A stretch of DNA of 64,000 nucleotides from an uncultured Bilophila sp. (GCA_902373525.1 CABKMN010000003.1:1-64000); one strand, 5' to 3'. Shown: positions 7,425 through 18,494, counted from the first letter of the stretch. Notes: a model not told the origin generated them from the sequence alone. Program-made: numbers and translations.

Positions 7425-9824
7425 ATGCTGTTAAGTCTGAAATGGTTGCGCGAATTTGTCCCGGTGGAGGCCGGTGCTCAGGAAGTCGGGGATCGTCTGA
7501 CGATGCTCGGGCTGGAACTTGAGGACATTCTCCATCCGTATGACCCTATTAAGGATATCGTCGTCGGGTATGTGCTGACGAAGGAGCCGCATCCCGATTC
7601 CGACCACCTCGCCGTGTGCACGGTGGACGCCGGTACGGGCGAAGTGCTGAACATCGTGTGCGGCGCGCCGAACGTCGCCGCCGGGCAGAAGGTCCCGGTC
7701 GCACTGGTGGGCACGACGATGCCGGGCGGCATGGTCATCAAGAAGGCCAAGCTGCGCGGAGTGCCGTCGTTCGGCATGATCTGCTCCGAACGCGAACTGG
7801 GCCTCTCCGAAGATCACAGCGGCATCATGGTGCTGCCCGAGGATTTCAAGGTCGGCACGCGCCTTGTGGACGCGCTGGACCTCGATACCGAAATCCTCGA
7901 AATCGGCATCACGCCCAACCGCGGCGACTGCCTGTCCGTGCTCGGTCTGGCCCGCGAAGCCGCGCTGGCGTTCAAGCTGCCGCTGACCCTGCCCGATGTG
8001 CGGGTGGCCGAGCAGGGCGCGGACTGGTCTTCGGACTGGTCGATAACGATTTCGCAGCCCGAACTCTGCCCGCTCTACCAGCTCCGCCTCGTCGAAGGCG
8101 TGACCATCAAGCCGTCGCCCATGTGGATGCGCCACCGTCTGCACGCCGTGGGCGTCCGCCCCATTTCCAACATCGTGGACGTCACCAACTACATCCTGAT
8201 GGAGTTGGGGCAGCCGCTGCATGCCTTTGACCGCGACAAGCTGGAAGGCGGCCGCACCGAAGTTTCCGTGGCCCGTGACGGCGAGCGCATCGTCACCCTC
8301 GACGGGCAGGAACGCATCCTGACGCCCGCCGATCTGCTCATCCGCGACGGCGTAAAGCCGGTGGCCCTCGCCGGGGTCATGGGCGGGCTTGATACGGAAA
8401 TTTCCGACGCCAGCCGCAACGTGCTGGTGGAAAGCGCGGTGTTCCGCCCCGAAACCATCCGCAAGACGGCCCGCCGTCTCGCCCTGCCCAGCGAAGCCTC
8501 CTATCGCTTCGAACGCGGCGTGGATCAGATCAACTCCCGCTTTGCGATGGATCGCGCCGTCAGCCTCATGGCGGAGCTTTCCGGCGGCGTGATCCGCAAG
8601 GGCGCCTGCACGCAGGAGCCCAGAGTGTGGACCGCTCCGACGCCGCGCTTCCGCGTGCGGCGCACCGTGGACCTGCTCGGTATGGACGTGGAACCGGCCT
8701 TCTGCGCCGACACGCTGGAACGCCTCGGCTGCGGTCTTGACCGGGCCGACGAAGCGGACTGGAAGGTAACGACGCCGAGCTGGCGCTCCGACCTCAGCCG
8801 CGAAGTGGACCTTATCGAAGAAATCGCGCGCGTGAAGGGCATGGACACCATCCCCGAAACGCTGCCCGCCGTGTCCCGTCCGCTGGACCGCTTCGGCCTG
8901 ACGGAATCCCGGTACGCCTTCCTGTCCCGCGTCAAGGCGTGGGGGTGCGGCCTCGGCCTGAACGAAGCCGAAAACTACAGCTTCGTCGGGCACAAGGACC
9001 TCGATCACCTCGGTCTGCCCAAGGAAGGCCGCATCGACATCATCAATCCGCTGACGGAAGAACAGAACGTGCTCCGCACCGTGCTGGCCCCGAGCCTGCT
9101 CCAGAACGTGCGGACCAACATCGCCCACGGCAACATGGGCGTGCGCCTGTTTGAAGTCGCCAACGTGTTCGCCGCCGATCCGGCTTCCCAGACCACGGCG
9201 CACGAAAGCGCCCGCCTCGGTCTGGTGATGTACGGTTCCCTCTCCGATACGGCGTGGCCCAACAAGGAAACGGACGCCGGTTATGCCGACGTGCGCGGTC
9301 TTGTCGAGCACTTCGTCGGCTTCCTGCACCTGCACGCGCCGGTGTTCGTCCGCGACGAGGCGGCGCACCCGTTCCTCGCCCCGAGCGTGACCGTGACCGT
9401 GGACGGCAATCCCGTCGGCGTGATCGGACAGGTCAAGCCGCAGATTGCCGACGCCTACCACGCCCGCAAGCCCGTCTGGCTGGCGGAGCTCGATCTCGAA
9501 GCCCTGTGGGAGCGCCACAAGAAGGCGAAGATCGCGTTCAAGCCGCTGGCGGTCTTCCCGCCGTCCCGCCGCGACGTGACGGTCATCGCTCCGGCGAGCC
9601 TGTCCGTGGCGGACATCGAGGAGCACATCCGCAAGATGCGTATCGCCATCCTTGAGGAAGTGACCCTCATCGACCTGTACGAGCCCAAGGATTCGGCGGA
9701 CCGCAATCTGACCTTCCGTCTGACCTTCCGCAAGGCCGACCGTACGCTCAAGGACGCCGAGGTGGACAAGGAGCGGGAAAAGGTGGCACAATCGCTCATC
9801 AAAAATCTAGGGGTCCGTATCTGA
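7425..9824 (+). CDS. pheT: Phenylalanine--tRNA ligase beta subunit
   Basis: The 799-aa beta subunit binds tRNA-Phe and edits Tyr-tRNA-Phe. An EMAP-like OB tRNA-binding domain is visible at about residues 40-150 (PHPDSDHLAVCTVDAG, NIVCGAPNV). B3/B4 and B5 domains follow (PNRGDCLSVLGLAREAA; SYRFERGVDQ). A catalytic-like domain comes next, and a C-terminal FDX-ACB anticodon-binding domain ends the protein (FPPSRRDVTVIAPASLSVAD). It lies directly downstream of pheS and upstream of a MerR-type gene, probably one transcript. Confidence 0.97.
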   Translation: MLLSLKWLREFVPVEAGAQEVGDRLTMLGLELEDILHPYDPIKDIVVGYVLTKEPHPDSDHLAVCTVDAGTGEVLNIVCGAPNVAAGQKVPVALVGTTMPGGMVIKKAKLRGVPSFGMICSERELGLSEDHSGIMVLPEDFKVGTRLVDALDLDTEILEIGITPNRGDCLSVLGLAREAALAFKLPLTLPDVRVAEQGADWSSDWSITISQPELCPLYQLRLVEGVTIKPSPMWMRHRLHAVGVRPISNIVDVTNYILMELGQPLHAFDRDKLEGGRTEVSVARDGERIVTLDGQERILTPADLLIRDGVKPVALAGVMGGLDTEISDASRNVLVESAVFRPETIRKTARRLALPSEASYRFERGVDQINSRFAMDRAVSLMAELSGGVIRKGACTQEPRVWTAPTPRFRVRRTVDLLGMDVEPAFCADTLERLGCGLDRADEADWKVTTPSWRSDLSREVDLIEEIARVKGMDTIPETLPAVSRPLDRFGLTESRYAFLSRVKAWGCGLGLNEAENYSFVGHKDLDHLGLPKEGRIDIINPLTEEQNVLRTVLAPSLLQNVRTNIAHGNMGVRLFEVANVFAADPASQTTAHESARLGLVMYGSLSDTAWPNKETDAGYADVRGLVEHFVGFLHLHAPVFVRDEAAHPFLAPSVTVTVDGNPVGVIGQVKPQIADAYHARKPVWLAELDLEALWERHKKAKIAFKPLAVFPPSRRDVTVIAPASLSVADIEEHIRKMRIAILEEVTLIDLYEPKDSADRNLTFRLTFRKADRTLKDAEVDKEREKVAQSLIKNLGVRI

Positions 9825-9873
9825 CGGGCCTTTCCGACCTACCGGAGAACGACGCGTTCCGCAGGGGAACCGC

Positions 9874-10221
9874 ATGACTGGACGGACGTATCGCATTGGG
9901 GAAGCCGCGCGGCTTCTGAAGCTGGAAAGCTACGTATTGCGTTTCTGGGAGACGGAATTCGCGCAGTTGCGCCCCATGCGTACGCCCAAAGGGCAGCGGT
10001 TGTACAGCGACGCGGACCTCGTCCTTCTCCGGCGCATCCGAACCCTCCTGCACGAGCAGGGCATGACCATTGAAGGGGCGCGGCGCATCCTCGCTCAGGA
10101 TGACGCCGCTTCCGGCAAACGTCTTCCCCGGCGGGAAACCGCGGAAGACGTTTTGCGTCATGTGGAACATGAGCTGGTCGCCCTCCGGAACAGGCTGGGG
10201 CGTCCCCAAACGACAAGGTAG
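9874..10221 (+). CDS. MerR-family DNA-binding regulator
   Basis: A 115-aa protein with an N-terminal MerR winged helix-turn-helix (YRIGEAARLLKLESYVLRFW, then MRTPKGQRLYSDADL) and a short helical tail. There is no cysteine-based metal site and no ligand-binding domain, so the inducer cannot be inferred. It is placed 49 nt after pheT and 5 nt before rpe, suggesting co-transcription. A MerR-like gene after pheT is also common in other Proteobacteria, so its position may be ancestral rather than regulatory for its neighbours. Confidence 0.85.
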   Translation: MTGRTYRIGEAARLLKLESYVLRFWETEFAQLRPMRTPKGQRLYSDADLVLLRRIRTLLHEQGMTIEGARRILAQDDAASGKRLPRRETAEDVLRHVEHELVALRNRLGRPQTTR

Positions 10222-10226
10222 CTCCG

Positions 10227-10898
10227 ATGATCCTTTCTCCTTCCCTTCTTTCCGCTGATGTGGGCAACCTTGCGGCGGAGCTTTCGGCACTGGAGGCCGC
10301 GGGCGTCCAGTGGGTGCATTGGGATGTCATGGACGGGGTGTTCGTGCCGAACATCACCTTCGGGCAGCACGTCGTGAAGCAGCTTCGCAAACGCAGCGGC
10401 CTGTTTTTCGACGTGCATCTCATGATCATGGAGCCCGAAACGTATCTCACCGAGTTTCAGGCCGCGGGGGCCGACATGCTGGTCGTGCATGCGGAGGCCA
10501 CCCGGCACTTGCAGCGCACGCTGGCCGAAATCCGGCGTCTGGGCATGAAGGCCGGGGTCGCCCTCAATCCCGCCACCCCGCTGTCCGCGCTGGAGTACGT
10601 GCTGGAGGACGCCGACATGGTGTTGCTCATGAGCGTGAATCCCGGATTCGGCGGCCAGAAGTTTTTGCCGAACACCTACGAAAAAATCCGCCGCCTGCGC
10701 CGGATGCTGGACGACCGTCGCCTTGAGACGCTCATCCAGATCGACGGCGGCGTCACGCCCGACAACACCCCGGACCTCGTGGCCGCGGGCGCGGACGTGC
10801 TGGTGTCCGGTTCGGCGTTTTTCTCGGTTCCTCCCTACGAAACCCGCCGTCTGGCGTTCGAGCGCAAGGCGGCCGAGGCTCGATCACTGACTTTGTAA
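10227..10898 (+). CDS. rpe: Ribulose-phosphate 3-epimerase
   Basis: Interconverts ribulose-5-phosphate and xylulose-5-phosphate in the pentose phosphate pathway. It is a 223-aa TIM barrel starting [19 protein letters not shown]. Metal and catalytic motifs are visible: [12 protein letters not shown] (metal His, catalytic Asp), [16 protein letters not shown] and IDGGV near the phosphate site. It sits 5 nt after the MerR gene and 16 nt before transketolase, which uses its product. Confidence 0.97.
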   Translation: MILSPSLLSADVGNLAAELSALEAAGVQWVHWDVMDGVFVPNITFGQHVVKQLRKRSGLFFDVHLMIMEPETYLTEFQAAGADMLVVHAEATRHLQRTLAEIRRLGMKAGVALNPATPLSALEYVLEDADMVLLMSVNPGFGGQKFLPNTYEKIRRLRRMLDDRRLETLIQIDGGVTPDNTPDLVAAGADVLVSGSAFFSVPPYETRRLAFERKAAEARSLTL

Positions 10899-10914
10899 GC
10901 TGACGGAGATTGTC

Positions 10915-12909
<1,995 letters not shown>

Positions 12910-12919
12910 CGAAAAGGCG

Positions 12920-13030
12920 AATCGGGGGAGGGAAGAGGGGACCCGTCTGGAGAAGGGGGCCCCTTCCCTCCCTTGGTACCCCCTCCTTTCTTCTCCCGAA
13001 GACGTTTGACGTTATCCAATCCCTGTTCGA
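12920..13030 (-). repeat. Dispersed hairpin repeat, copy 2 left arm (inverted)
   Basis: A hairpin (GGGAGGGAAGAGGGGACCC through GGGGCCCCTTCCCTCCC, apex TCTGGAGAA) is followed by the pyrimidine-rich arm ending TTATCCAATCCCTGTTC. In reverse complement it matches the arm-plus-hairpin at 345-447 and 13165-13280. It starts 11 nt after tkt and may act as its terminator, although no clean T-run follows. Confidence 0.6.
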
Positions 13031-13154
13031 GAGCGGGGGTACGGTTCTTCCGTGTTCCTGTTGCTATGTTTCGTTGGAAGGATGCGTCCCGACACGGTGA
13101 ATCCTTTTGGGTTTTGCTTTTGTCGTGCGTTGTTCCCTTGACGCCCAGAAAGCG

Positions 13155-13280
13155 GGAACGCCTTGAAGAGGGATTCGATAAGGACGAAAGTTTTTGGAGA
13201 AAGGGAGATGGGGTTTGGGGAAGGGGAAAGGAACCTGTGGGGGCCTCTCCAGAAAGGTTCTTTCCCCCTTTGCCAATCTT
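13155..13280 (+). repeat. Dispersed hairpin repeat, copy 2 right arm
   Basis: The arm GAGGGATTCGATAAGGACGA through AGTTTTTGGAGAAAGGGAG leads into a hairpin at about 13218-13270 with CTCTCCAGAAAGG at its apex. It mirrors the arm at 12920-13030 across about 125 bp of unrelated sequence. trmD begins 33 nt later, so the hairpin lies in its 5' leader. Confidence 0.6.
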
Positions 13281-13312
13281 CGCCGCCCATTCCCATTTTC
13301 CCAAAGGACGCC

Positions 13313-14611
13313 ATGCGTATCAATATATTGACATTGTTCCCGGAATGGTTCGCGTCTCCGCTGGATGCGGCGTTGCTCGGCAAGGCGCGCGAGGCCGGGT
13401 TGGTCGATTTCCGGCTCCTGAATCCGAGGGACAGAACGGAGGACCGGCACCACACGGTGGACGACCGCCCTTACGGCGGCGGACCCGGCATGGTCATGAT
13501 GCTCGACCCGTTGGTCAAAACCCTGCGCGAACTGGAGAACGACGGCGGAGCGGGGCGGATCATCATGCTCGCCGCCGCCGGAAAGCCGCTCACCCAGTCG
13601 CTGGCCCGCGAGCTGGCGAAAGAGGAAACGCTTACGCTGGTGTGCGGACGGTACGAGGGCATCGACGCGCGGCTCATGGATATTCTGCCGGTCGAACAGG
13701 TCAGCGTCGGAGAAGCCGTGCTGAACGGCGGCGAGGCCGCCGCCATGATGCTCGTGGAGGCCGCGACCCGGCTCATCCCCGGCTTCATGGGCAAGGAGGA
13801 ATCCGGCGAGGACGAGAGCTTTTCGGCGGGCCTGCTGGAATACCCGCATTTCACCCGGCCCGAAGTGTTTGAGGACGTCTCCGTGCCGGATATCCTGCGA
13901 TCCGGGGATCATGCGCGCATCGCCGCGTGGCGGAGGCGGCAGTCGCTGGAGACCACGCTGCGGGTCAGGCCGGACATGCTGGACGAAGCGCCGCTGGACG
14001 CGGACGACATGGCGTACCTGCGCGACGTCGCCCTGGATGCCGGACGCCGGTGCCTCGGGCGTAACCTGCACTGTGCGCTGGTCCATTATCCCGTGTTCCT
14101 TGGGGATCGAAAAACCGGCGCAACCTCTTTGACAAACCTTGACGTTCACGATATAGCACGGTGTTCCCGCACCTACGGACTGGGGAGTTTCACGGTTGTG
14201 ACCCCCCTGAAGGACCAGCAGACCATTCTGGAGACGCTGGTCCGTCACTGGACGGAAGGCCCCGGCGGCGTCTCCAACCCGGATCGCGCCGAAGCGTTCA
14301 GCCTCGTCCAGCTGGCCTCCGACGTGCAGGAAGCCATTGATCTTGTGGAAGCACGCACGGGCCAGCGCCCGGTTCTGCTGGGAACCAGTGCGCGGGACAA
14401 CGGCGTCATGACGCCGCTGGCGGTACGGAATCTGCTTGCCGACCGTCCGGTCCTCCTCCTTTTCGGGACGGGACACGGGATGGCCCCGGAGATTCTGGAT
14501 GCCTGCGACGGCGTGTTGCGTCCGTTGCGGTGGATGGACGGCTACAACCATCTGCCTGTGCGTGGGGCGGTCGCCATCACCCTTGACCGGGTGCTCGGCG
14601 ATTGCTGCTAG
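13313..14611 (+). CDS. trmD: tRNA (guanine-N1)-methyltransferase TrmD fused to a second SPOUT methyltransferase-like domain
   Basis: Residues 1 to about 240 are TrmD, which methylates G37 of tRNAs: MRINILTLFPEWF, DDRPYGGGPGMVM, VCGRYEGIDAR, and DYSIGDYVLNGG-like VSVGEAVLNGGEAAAM. Residues from about 255 to 432 form another SPOUT-type RNA methyltransferase domain (VHYPVFLGDRKTGATSLTN, RTYGLGSFTVVTPL, LLFGTGHGM), similar to the RNA_Me_trans family. Length is 432 aa against about 240-250 for TrmD alone. ATG at 13313 is chosen for the AAAGGA just before it; the longer frame upstream reads through the hairpin repeat. rplS follows, as in the usual trmD-rplS pair. Confidence 0.93.
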   Translation: MRINILTLFPEWFASPLDAALLGKAREAGLVDFRLLNPRDRTEDRHHTVDDRPYGGGPGMVMMLDPLVKTLRELENDGGAGRIIMLAAAGKPLTQSLARELAKEETLTLVCGRYEGIDARLMDILPVEQVSVGEAVLNGGEAAAMMLVEAATRLIPGFMGKEESGEDESFSAGLLEYPHFTRPEVFEDVSVPDILRSGDHARIAAWRRRQSLETTLRVRPDMLDEAPLDADDMAYLRDVALDAGRRCLGRNLHCALVHYPVFLGDRKTGATSLTNLDVHDIARCSRTYGLGSFTVVTPLKDQQTILETLVRHWTEGPGGVSNPDRAEAFSLVQLASDVQEAIDLVEARTGQRPVLLGTSARDNGVMTPLAVRNLLADRPVLLLFGTGHGMAPEILDACDGVLRPLRWMDGYNHLPVRGAVAITLDRVLGDCC

Positions 14612-14773
14612 AGCCTCTTCACGGCCGCGCCTTGCGCGGAACGGTGCAATGCTCTGTGTCGACGCCTCGCTTCCTTTGGGAGCAGGCCGGCCCGCTTCGG
14701 GAGTCCCCGACAAGCGAAGCGTTCTCACTTCAGGTCGCCCGTCAGACAGGGCGACGGTCCTCAGGAGAGAGAC

Positions 14774-15121
14774 ATGACCATTATCGAAAAGATCGAACGC
14801 GAACAGATGCGCCTTGATATCCCCGCTTTCAAGCCCGGCGACGCCGTGAAAGTGCACTTCCGTATCGTCGAAGGCGAAAAGGAACGTATTCAGGTGTTTC
14901 AGGGCAACGTGATCCGCGTGCACCGCGGCACCGTGGGCGCGACCGTGACCGTTCGTAAGGTCTCCGACGGCGTGGGCGTGGAACGTATCTTCCCCCTGCA
15001 CTCCCCCTTCATCGACCACATCGAGCTGGTGACCGAAGGCTCCGTGCGCCGCAGCCGTCTGTACTACCTCCGCGAACTCAAGGGTAAGGCTGCCCGCATC
15101 AAGCCCAAGAAGCGCTACTAG
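14774..15121 (+). CDS. rplS: 50S ribosomal protein L19
   Basis: A 115-aa protein of standard L19 size, starting [19 protein letters not shown]. It has [20 protein letters not shown] and the C-terminal [20 protein letters not shown] typical of L19, which sits at the 30S-50S interface. AGGAGAGAGAC precedes the ATG. It follows trmD after 162 nt and is ended by the terminator at 15185-15220. Confidence 0.97.
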   Translation: MTIIEKIEREQMRLDIPAFKPGDAVKVHFRIVEGEKERIQVFQGNVIRVHRGTVGATVTVRKVSDGVGVERIFPLHSPFIDHIELVTEGSVRRSRLYYLRELKGKAARIKPKKRY

Positions 15122-15184
15122 TTCCGTTTTCCCGCGGGGCGACCCTCGGGAAACAGGCGTTTCTCGCTCGGCGACGAGTGTTTC

Positions 15185-15220
15185 GGAAAAGGGGTCTTCG
15201 AGGCCCCTTTTCCCTTTTTG
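15185..15220 (+). terminator. Intrinsic terminator after rplS
   Basis: The 12-bp stem GGAAAAGGGGTC / GGCCCCTTTTCC closes around a TTCGA loop and is followed by CTTTTT. Confidence 0.85.
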
Positions 15221-15242
15221 GCCTTTTGCTACGGAGAGGTGT

Positions 15243-15953
15243 ATGGCCGGTCGCAAAAAACAGCCCGCGCCCGTAACGGAAGAACTGTTGCTGTGTCCTT
15301 CCGCCAAGCCCGGAGAGTGGTTCCCCGGCGTTCCCCTTTCGGGGATCGCGGGCATCGATGAAGCGGGGCGGGGCTGTCTCGCCGGTCCCGTGGTCGCGGC
15401 TGCCGTGATCCTGCCGGACGGCGCGTCCATTCCCGGCCTTGCGGATTCCAAGGTGTTGTCCCCCACCCGGCGGGACGGGCTCGCCGCCGAAATCGGGACC
15501 GTGGCGCTGGCTTGGGGCATCGGCGTGGTTTGGCCTCCCGAGATCGACCGCATCAATATTTTGCAGGCGACGCTCAAGGCCATGTGCCATGCCGCCGCCG
15601 TGCTGAAAGTGCGTCCCAAGGGGCTGTTGATCGACGGCAATCAGTTGGTCCCCGAGCCGCTGTTCGCGCGCTGGGGCTGGTCGCCGCTGCCCCGCCAGAA
15701 GTTCGTCGTGGACGGCGACGCGCTGGTCCCGGTCATTTCGGCGGCCTCCATCATCGCCAAGACGTTCCGGGACATGCTCATGGACAAGCTCGACCGCCGT
15801 TACCCCGGCTACGGCTTCGCCAAGCACAAGGGATACGGCTCCAAGGAACATTTCGCGGCGCTGCGTGAACTCGGCCCGTGCCCGATGCATCGGAAGACCT
15901 TCCGGGGCGTGTTGCCGGAACAGCCGGTCGCCCGGCAGGGTTCGCTTTTGTGA
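15243..15953 (+). CDS. rnhB: Ribonuclease HII
   Basis: Cleaves the RNA strand of RNA-DNA hybrids and misincorporated ribonucleotides. It is 236 aa. The catalytic DEAGRG motif is in [18 protein letters not shown] near residue 37-43. The later acidic residues and the [11 protein letters not shown] motif are present. A short N-terminal extension of about 30 residues precedes the core. Its stop codon overlaps the GTG start of yraN (GTGA), so the two are translationally coupled. Confidence 0.95.
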   Translation: MAGRKKQPAPVTEELLLCPSAKPGEWFPGVPLSGIAGIDEAGRGCLAGPVVAAAVILPDGASIPGLADSKVLSPTRRDGLAAEIGTVALAWGIGVVWPPEIDRINILQATLKAMCHAAAVLKVRPKGLLIDGNQLVPEPLFARWGWSPLPRQKFVVDGDALVPVISAASIIAKTFRDMLMDKLDRRYPGYGFAKHKGYGSKEHFAALRELGPCPMHRKTFRGVLPEQPVARQGSLL

Positions 15954-16351
15954 CCCTGCGGCAACGGAGGGGCAGGGACGGCGAGGACGCCGCCGCGGCG
16001 TACCTTGAGCGGGCTGGGATGCGGGTTCTGGCCCGCAACTGGCGCGGCGGCCCTTATGAACTCGACATCGTATGCCGCGACGGGGACGAACTGGTGTTCG
16101 TCGAGGTGCGGACGCGGGGTCGGACCAGTCTGGCTTCCGCCGCCGAGAGCATGACGCCCGCGAAGTGTCGCAATGTGGTGAAGGCCGCCCGCGCGTATCT
16201 GGCCGCCAACGGCGGGTGGGACGTCCCCTGCCGTTTCGATCTGGTCTGCGTGCGTGACGCGGGCCCAACCCCCGAACTGGATTATTACCGCCATGTCTTT
16301 GACATCTCCGAAATTATGGGTAGTGGCGACGCCGCTTGGCAACCCTGGTGA
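15950..16351 (+). CDS. UPF0102/YraN-family endonuclease-like protein
   Basis: YraN proteins have a PD-(D/E)xK nuclease-like fold of uncertain role. [51 protein letters not shown] shows the family core: E in helix 1, then ELD...EVR (the E-x-K-type site ends in VEVRTR). The GTG start at 15950 gives 133 aa and overlaps the rnhB stop by 4 nt. An in-frame ATG at 15878 would add 24 residues that overlap rnhB and look non-conserved. The 3' end overlaps rsmI by about 59 nt. Confidence 0.88.
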   Translation: MTLRQRRGRDGEDAAAAYLERAGMRVLARNWRGGPYELDIVCRDGDELVFVEVRTRGRTSLASAAESMTPAKCRNVVKAARAYLAANGGWDVPCRFDLVCVRDAGPTPELDYYRHVFDISEIMGSGDAAWQPW

Positions 16352-17126
16352 TCTTTCTCCCCGCGCCCGTGCCGTGCTGGAGGAGGCGGACCTTGTTCTG
16401 GCGGAGGATACCCGCCGGGCGGGTCTGCTGTGTCAGCGTTGCGAGGTGAAGGCCAAGCGGTTCGTGAGCTTTCACGATCATAATGAAGAGAGCAAGTTGG
16501 ACGAGGTGCTGGCGTTGCTGCACGAAGGCCGGACGCTGGCTCTGGTGTCCGACGCCGGATTGCCGCTGGTGGCCGACCCCGGTTATCGGCTGGTCCGGGC
16601 TTGCCGGGCGGCGGGGATTCCGGTGTCCGTGGTGCCGGGGCCGAGCGCGCCGGTGACCGCGCTGGCGGGGAGCGGCATCGCGCCGCAGCCGTTCGCCTTT
16701 TTGGGATTTCTTCCCCGCAGCCGTGCGGATCAGGAAAAAACGCTGGCCCCCTTTGCCAATCTCGCCTTGACGCTTATCTTCTTTGAGCGGAAGGATCGCT
16801 TGAGCGAGACGCTTTCCGTAGCCCACGCCGTGCTCGGCCCCCGCGAATTGTGCATCGCCCGCGAGCTGACCAAGACGCACGAGGAATACCTGACGGGCCG
16901 TCTGGAAGAGGGCGTCCCGGCGGGCGTCGACCTGCTCGGCGAAATCACGGTCGTCGTCGGTCCGCCCGAAGCGGGGGGCGTGACGGATCGCGAGGAGGTC
17001 CTGCGCCTCATCGCCGAGGAACGGGAATTGGGCGGCTCGCCCCGGGACGTCGCGCGGCGGGTGCAGACCCGCACGACCGGGTGGACCGTCAAGGGCATTT
17101 ACGCGCTGTTGTCCGCAAGGAGGTAG
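16293..17126 (+). CDS. rsmI: 16S rRNA (cytidine(1402)-2'-O)-methyltransferase
   Basis: A tetrapyrrole-methylase-fold enzyme that 2'-O-methylates C1402 of 16S r[25 protein letters not shown] is the family N-terminus. LVLAEDTRRAGLL, LVSDAGLPLVADPGYRLV and VPGPSAPVTALAGSG follow in order. The length is 277 aa. ATG at 16293 is chosen by the family N-terminus, although it overlaps yraN and has a weak ribosome-binding site; a longer in-frame ATG lies at 16254. The gene order rnhB-yraN-rsmI-smpB is tight, with overlaps or 3-nt gaps, implying one operon. Confidence 0.93.
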   Translation: MSLTSPKLWVVATPLGNPGDLSPRARAVLEEADLVLAEDTRRAGLLCQRCEVKAKRFVSFHDHNEESKLDEVLALLHEGRTLALVSDAGLPLVADPGYRLVRACRAAGIPVSVVPGPSAPVTALAGSGIAPQPFAFLGFLPRSRADQEKTLAPFANLALTLIFFERKDRLSETLSVAHAVLGPRELCIARELTKTHEEYLTGRLEEGVPAGVDLLGEITVVVGPPEAGGVTDREEVLRLIAEERELGGSPRDVARRVQTRTTGWTVKGIYALLSARR

Positions 17127-17129
17127 GTT

Positions 17130-17591
17130 ATGAGCGCCAAGAAATCGGGCGGCCCCCTGATCGGGGACAACCGCAAGGCCCGGCATATTTACGAATATCT
17201 GGAAACCATTGAGGCGGGTATCGCCCTGACCGGGCCGGAGGTGAAGAGCCTTCGCGCCGGGCAGGTGAACTTCACCGACAGTTACGTGGAGTTCAGGAGG
17301 GGCGAGGCGTGGCTGATCGGGCTGCACATCGCGCCCTACACCAACGCGGGCTATGTGGAGCAGAACGCCGACCGCCCCCGCAAGCTGCTCATGCACGCGC
17401 AGGAAATCATGAGCCTCGCCGCCAAGGTGGAGCAGAAGGGTCTCACCGTGGTCCCTGCGAAGCTGTATCTCAAACACGGCAAGATCAAGGCCGAACTGGC
17501 GCTTGGGCGGGGCCGCAAGCTGCACGATCACCGTGTGGAGCTGAAACGCCGCGCCGAAACGCGCGACATGCAGCGCGAATTGCGGGGCTGA
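17130..17591 (+). CDS. smpB: SsrA-binding protein SmpB
   Basis: Binds tmRNA and brings it to stalled ribosomes for trans-translation. It is 153 aa with family motifs NRKARHIYEYLETIEAGIAL, GPEVKSLRAGQVNFTDSYVE and the basic C-terminal tail HDHRVELKRRAETRDMQREL that reads the mRNA channel. AAGGAGG overlapping the rsmI stop gives a strong ribosome-binding site. No tmRNA gene was found in this window. Confidence 0.97.
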   Translation: MSAKKSGGPLIGDNRKARHIYEYLETIEAGIALTGPEVKSLRAGQVNFTDSYVEFRRGEAWLIGLHIAPYTNAGYVEQNADRPRKLLMHAQEIMSLAAKVEQKGLTVVPAKLYLKHGKIKAELALGRGRKLHDHRVELKRRAETRDMQRELRG

Positions 17592-17625
17592 TCGGCAAAA
17601 GACGGAAAAGCCGCCTGATACCGCT

Positions 17626-17653
17626 TGACAGTTCGGAGGCGCTTCTGTATATA
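17626..17653 (+). promoter_or_regulatory. Sigma70-type promoter of tRNA-Ala
   Basis: A consensus TTGACA at 17626-17631, a 16-nt spacer, then TATATA at 17648-17653. The tRNA starts 30 nt further on. This is the clearest promoter in the core part of the window. Confidence 0.7.
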
Positions 17654-17682
17654 TCACCACGTTGCCGGGAACGGCAGCCTTT

Positions 17683-17758
17683 GGGGATGTAGCTCAGCTG
17701 GGAGAGCGCAGCGTTCGCATCGCTGAGGCCAGGGGTTCAATCCCCCTCATCTCCACCA
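17683..17758 (+). tRNA. tRNA-Ala(CGC)
   Basis: A 76-nt cloverleaf. The acceptor GGGGATG pairs with CATCTCC (one G-U). The anticodon stem CAGCG/CGCTG encloses TTCGCAT, giving anticodon CGC. The T-arm GGGG-TTCAATC-CCCC region and an encoded CCA are present. Confidence 0.93.
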
Positions 17759-17766
17759 GAGAATAC

Positions 17767-17802
17767 AACGGCTTACGGAGTTTTCCGTAAGCCGTTTTTT
17801 GT
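17767..17802 (+). terminator. Intrinsic terminator after tRNA-Ala
   Basis: The stem AACGGCTTACGGA / TCCGTAAGCCGTT is followed by TTTT. It ends the tRNA transcript. Confidence 0.85.
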
Positions 17803-17841
17803 GCATGGGGCAAGCCGGACCGGCTTGAGCGGCCTTTTGAG

Positions 17842-17888
17842 AAAACGCCTCCTTCCTGCCGTACGGCGGGAGGAGGCGTTTTCGTTTT
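17842..17888. terminator. Strong bidirectional terminator
   Basis: AAAACGCCTCCTTCCTGCC and its complement form a stem of about 18 bp with A and T tracts on both flanks. It can stop plus-strand read-through and also end the minus-strand lipoprotein transcript, which finishes at 18102. Confidence 0.75.
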
Positions 17889-18101
17889 TTGACGGCGGAT
17901 TGCCCGTCCGTTTTCCGGGCCGACCCCGTTTCCCGTGTTCGGCGGGTGAGGGTGGGGGTCGTCGCAAGCCCGCAGGGGCGGGATGTGCCGATTCAGGACT
18001 GGCGACGGCGGGAACGGTATGCCTCCGTTGGGGGCCGCTTTCGTCATCTGGGGGCGAAGGCCGTCGGCCCCGGAAACGGCCCGGTTATCGGAACGTCGAG
18101 T

Positions 18102-18470
18102 CTAATAGACGGGGCCTTGGTCCAGCCAGACCAGCTTCCCGTAGCGAATAATGTAGTCATGGAGCTTTGAGCCCACGTATCCGCCGTATCTGTTTTTGGC
18201 ATTGATGGAAACGGTGCCGCCCCATCCGTAGACGTCGTCTTCAAGAAGCCTGCCGGACCTGTATTGATGGGTCGGTTCTCCGTGGAATACATAATGGGCG
18301 GAGTAAGGATCAAAAAGAACGTCGTCCATGTAGTCTTTGACGATTTGCTCGTACTGGGTGGGATACGGCCCATAATCGAGAGCGTCTATCTCTTCCTGCG
18401 TCTTCGTCGCACACGCGGCAAGGCTTGCGAGCAGCAGAACCATAATCAAGGACAGTAGGCGTTTTCGCAT
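18102..18470 (-). CDS. Small lipoprotein of unknown function (122 aa)
   Basis: Begins MRKRLLSLIMVLLLASLAAC. The signal ends in the lipobox LAAC, so lipidation at Cys20 and envelope anchoring are expected. ATG at 18470 is chosen because AGGAGGG lies 6-7 nt upstream; an in-frame ATG at 18494 lies before that ribosome-binding site. The mature part has Tyr-rich beta-like stretches (FDPYSAHYVFHGEPTHQYRSG; VYGWGGTVSINAKNRYGGYVG). No specific family was recognised. It is a stand-alone gene. Confidence 0.75.
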   Translation of the reverse strand: MRKRLLSLIMVLLLASLAACATKTQEEIDALDYGPYPTQYEQIVKDYMDDVLFDPYSAHYVFHGEPTHQYRSGRLLEDDVYGWGGTVSINAKNRYGGYVGSKLHDYIIRYGKLVWLDQGPVY

Positions 18471-18494
18471 GATTGTCCCTCCTGTCCTTCCCAT

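Noticed and set aside
7431..9791. 786-codon open frame antisense to pheT
   Set aside because: Mirror of pheT codon bias; no domain, and low-complexity His/Gly/Val-rich sequence.
13064..15640. 858-codon minus-strand frame over trmD, rplS and rnhB
   Set aside because: Crosses three real genes and a terminator; shadow frame.
17592..18100. tmRNA gene near smpB
   Set aside because: Only tRNA-Ala and terminators were found; no tag-peptide reading frame or tRNA-like ends.
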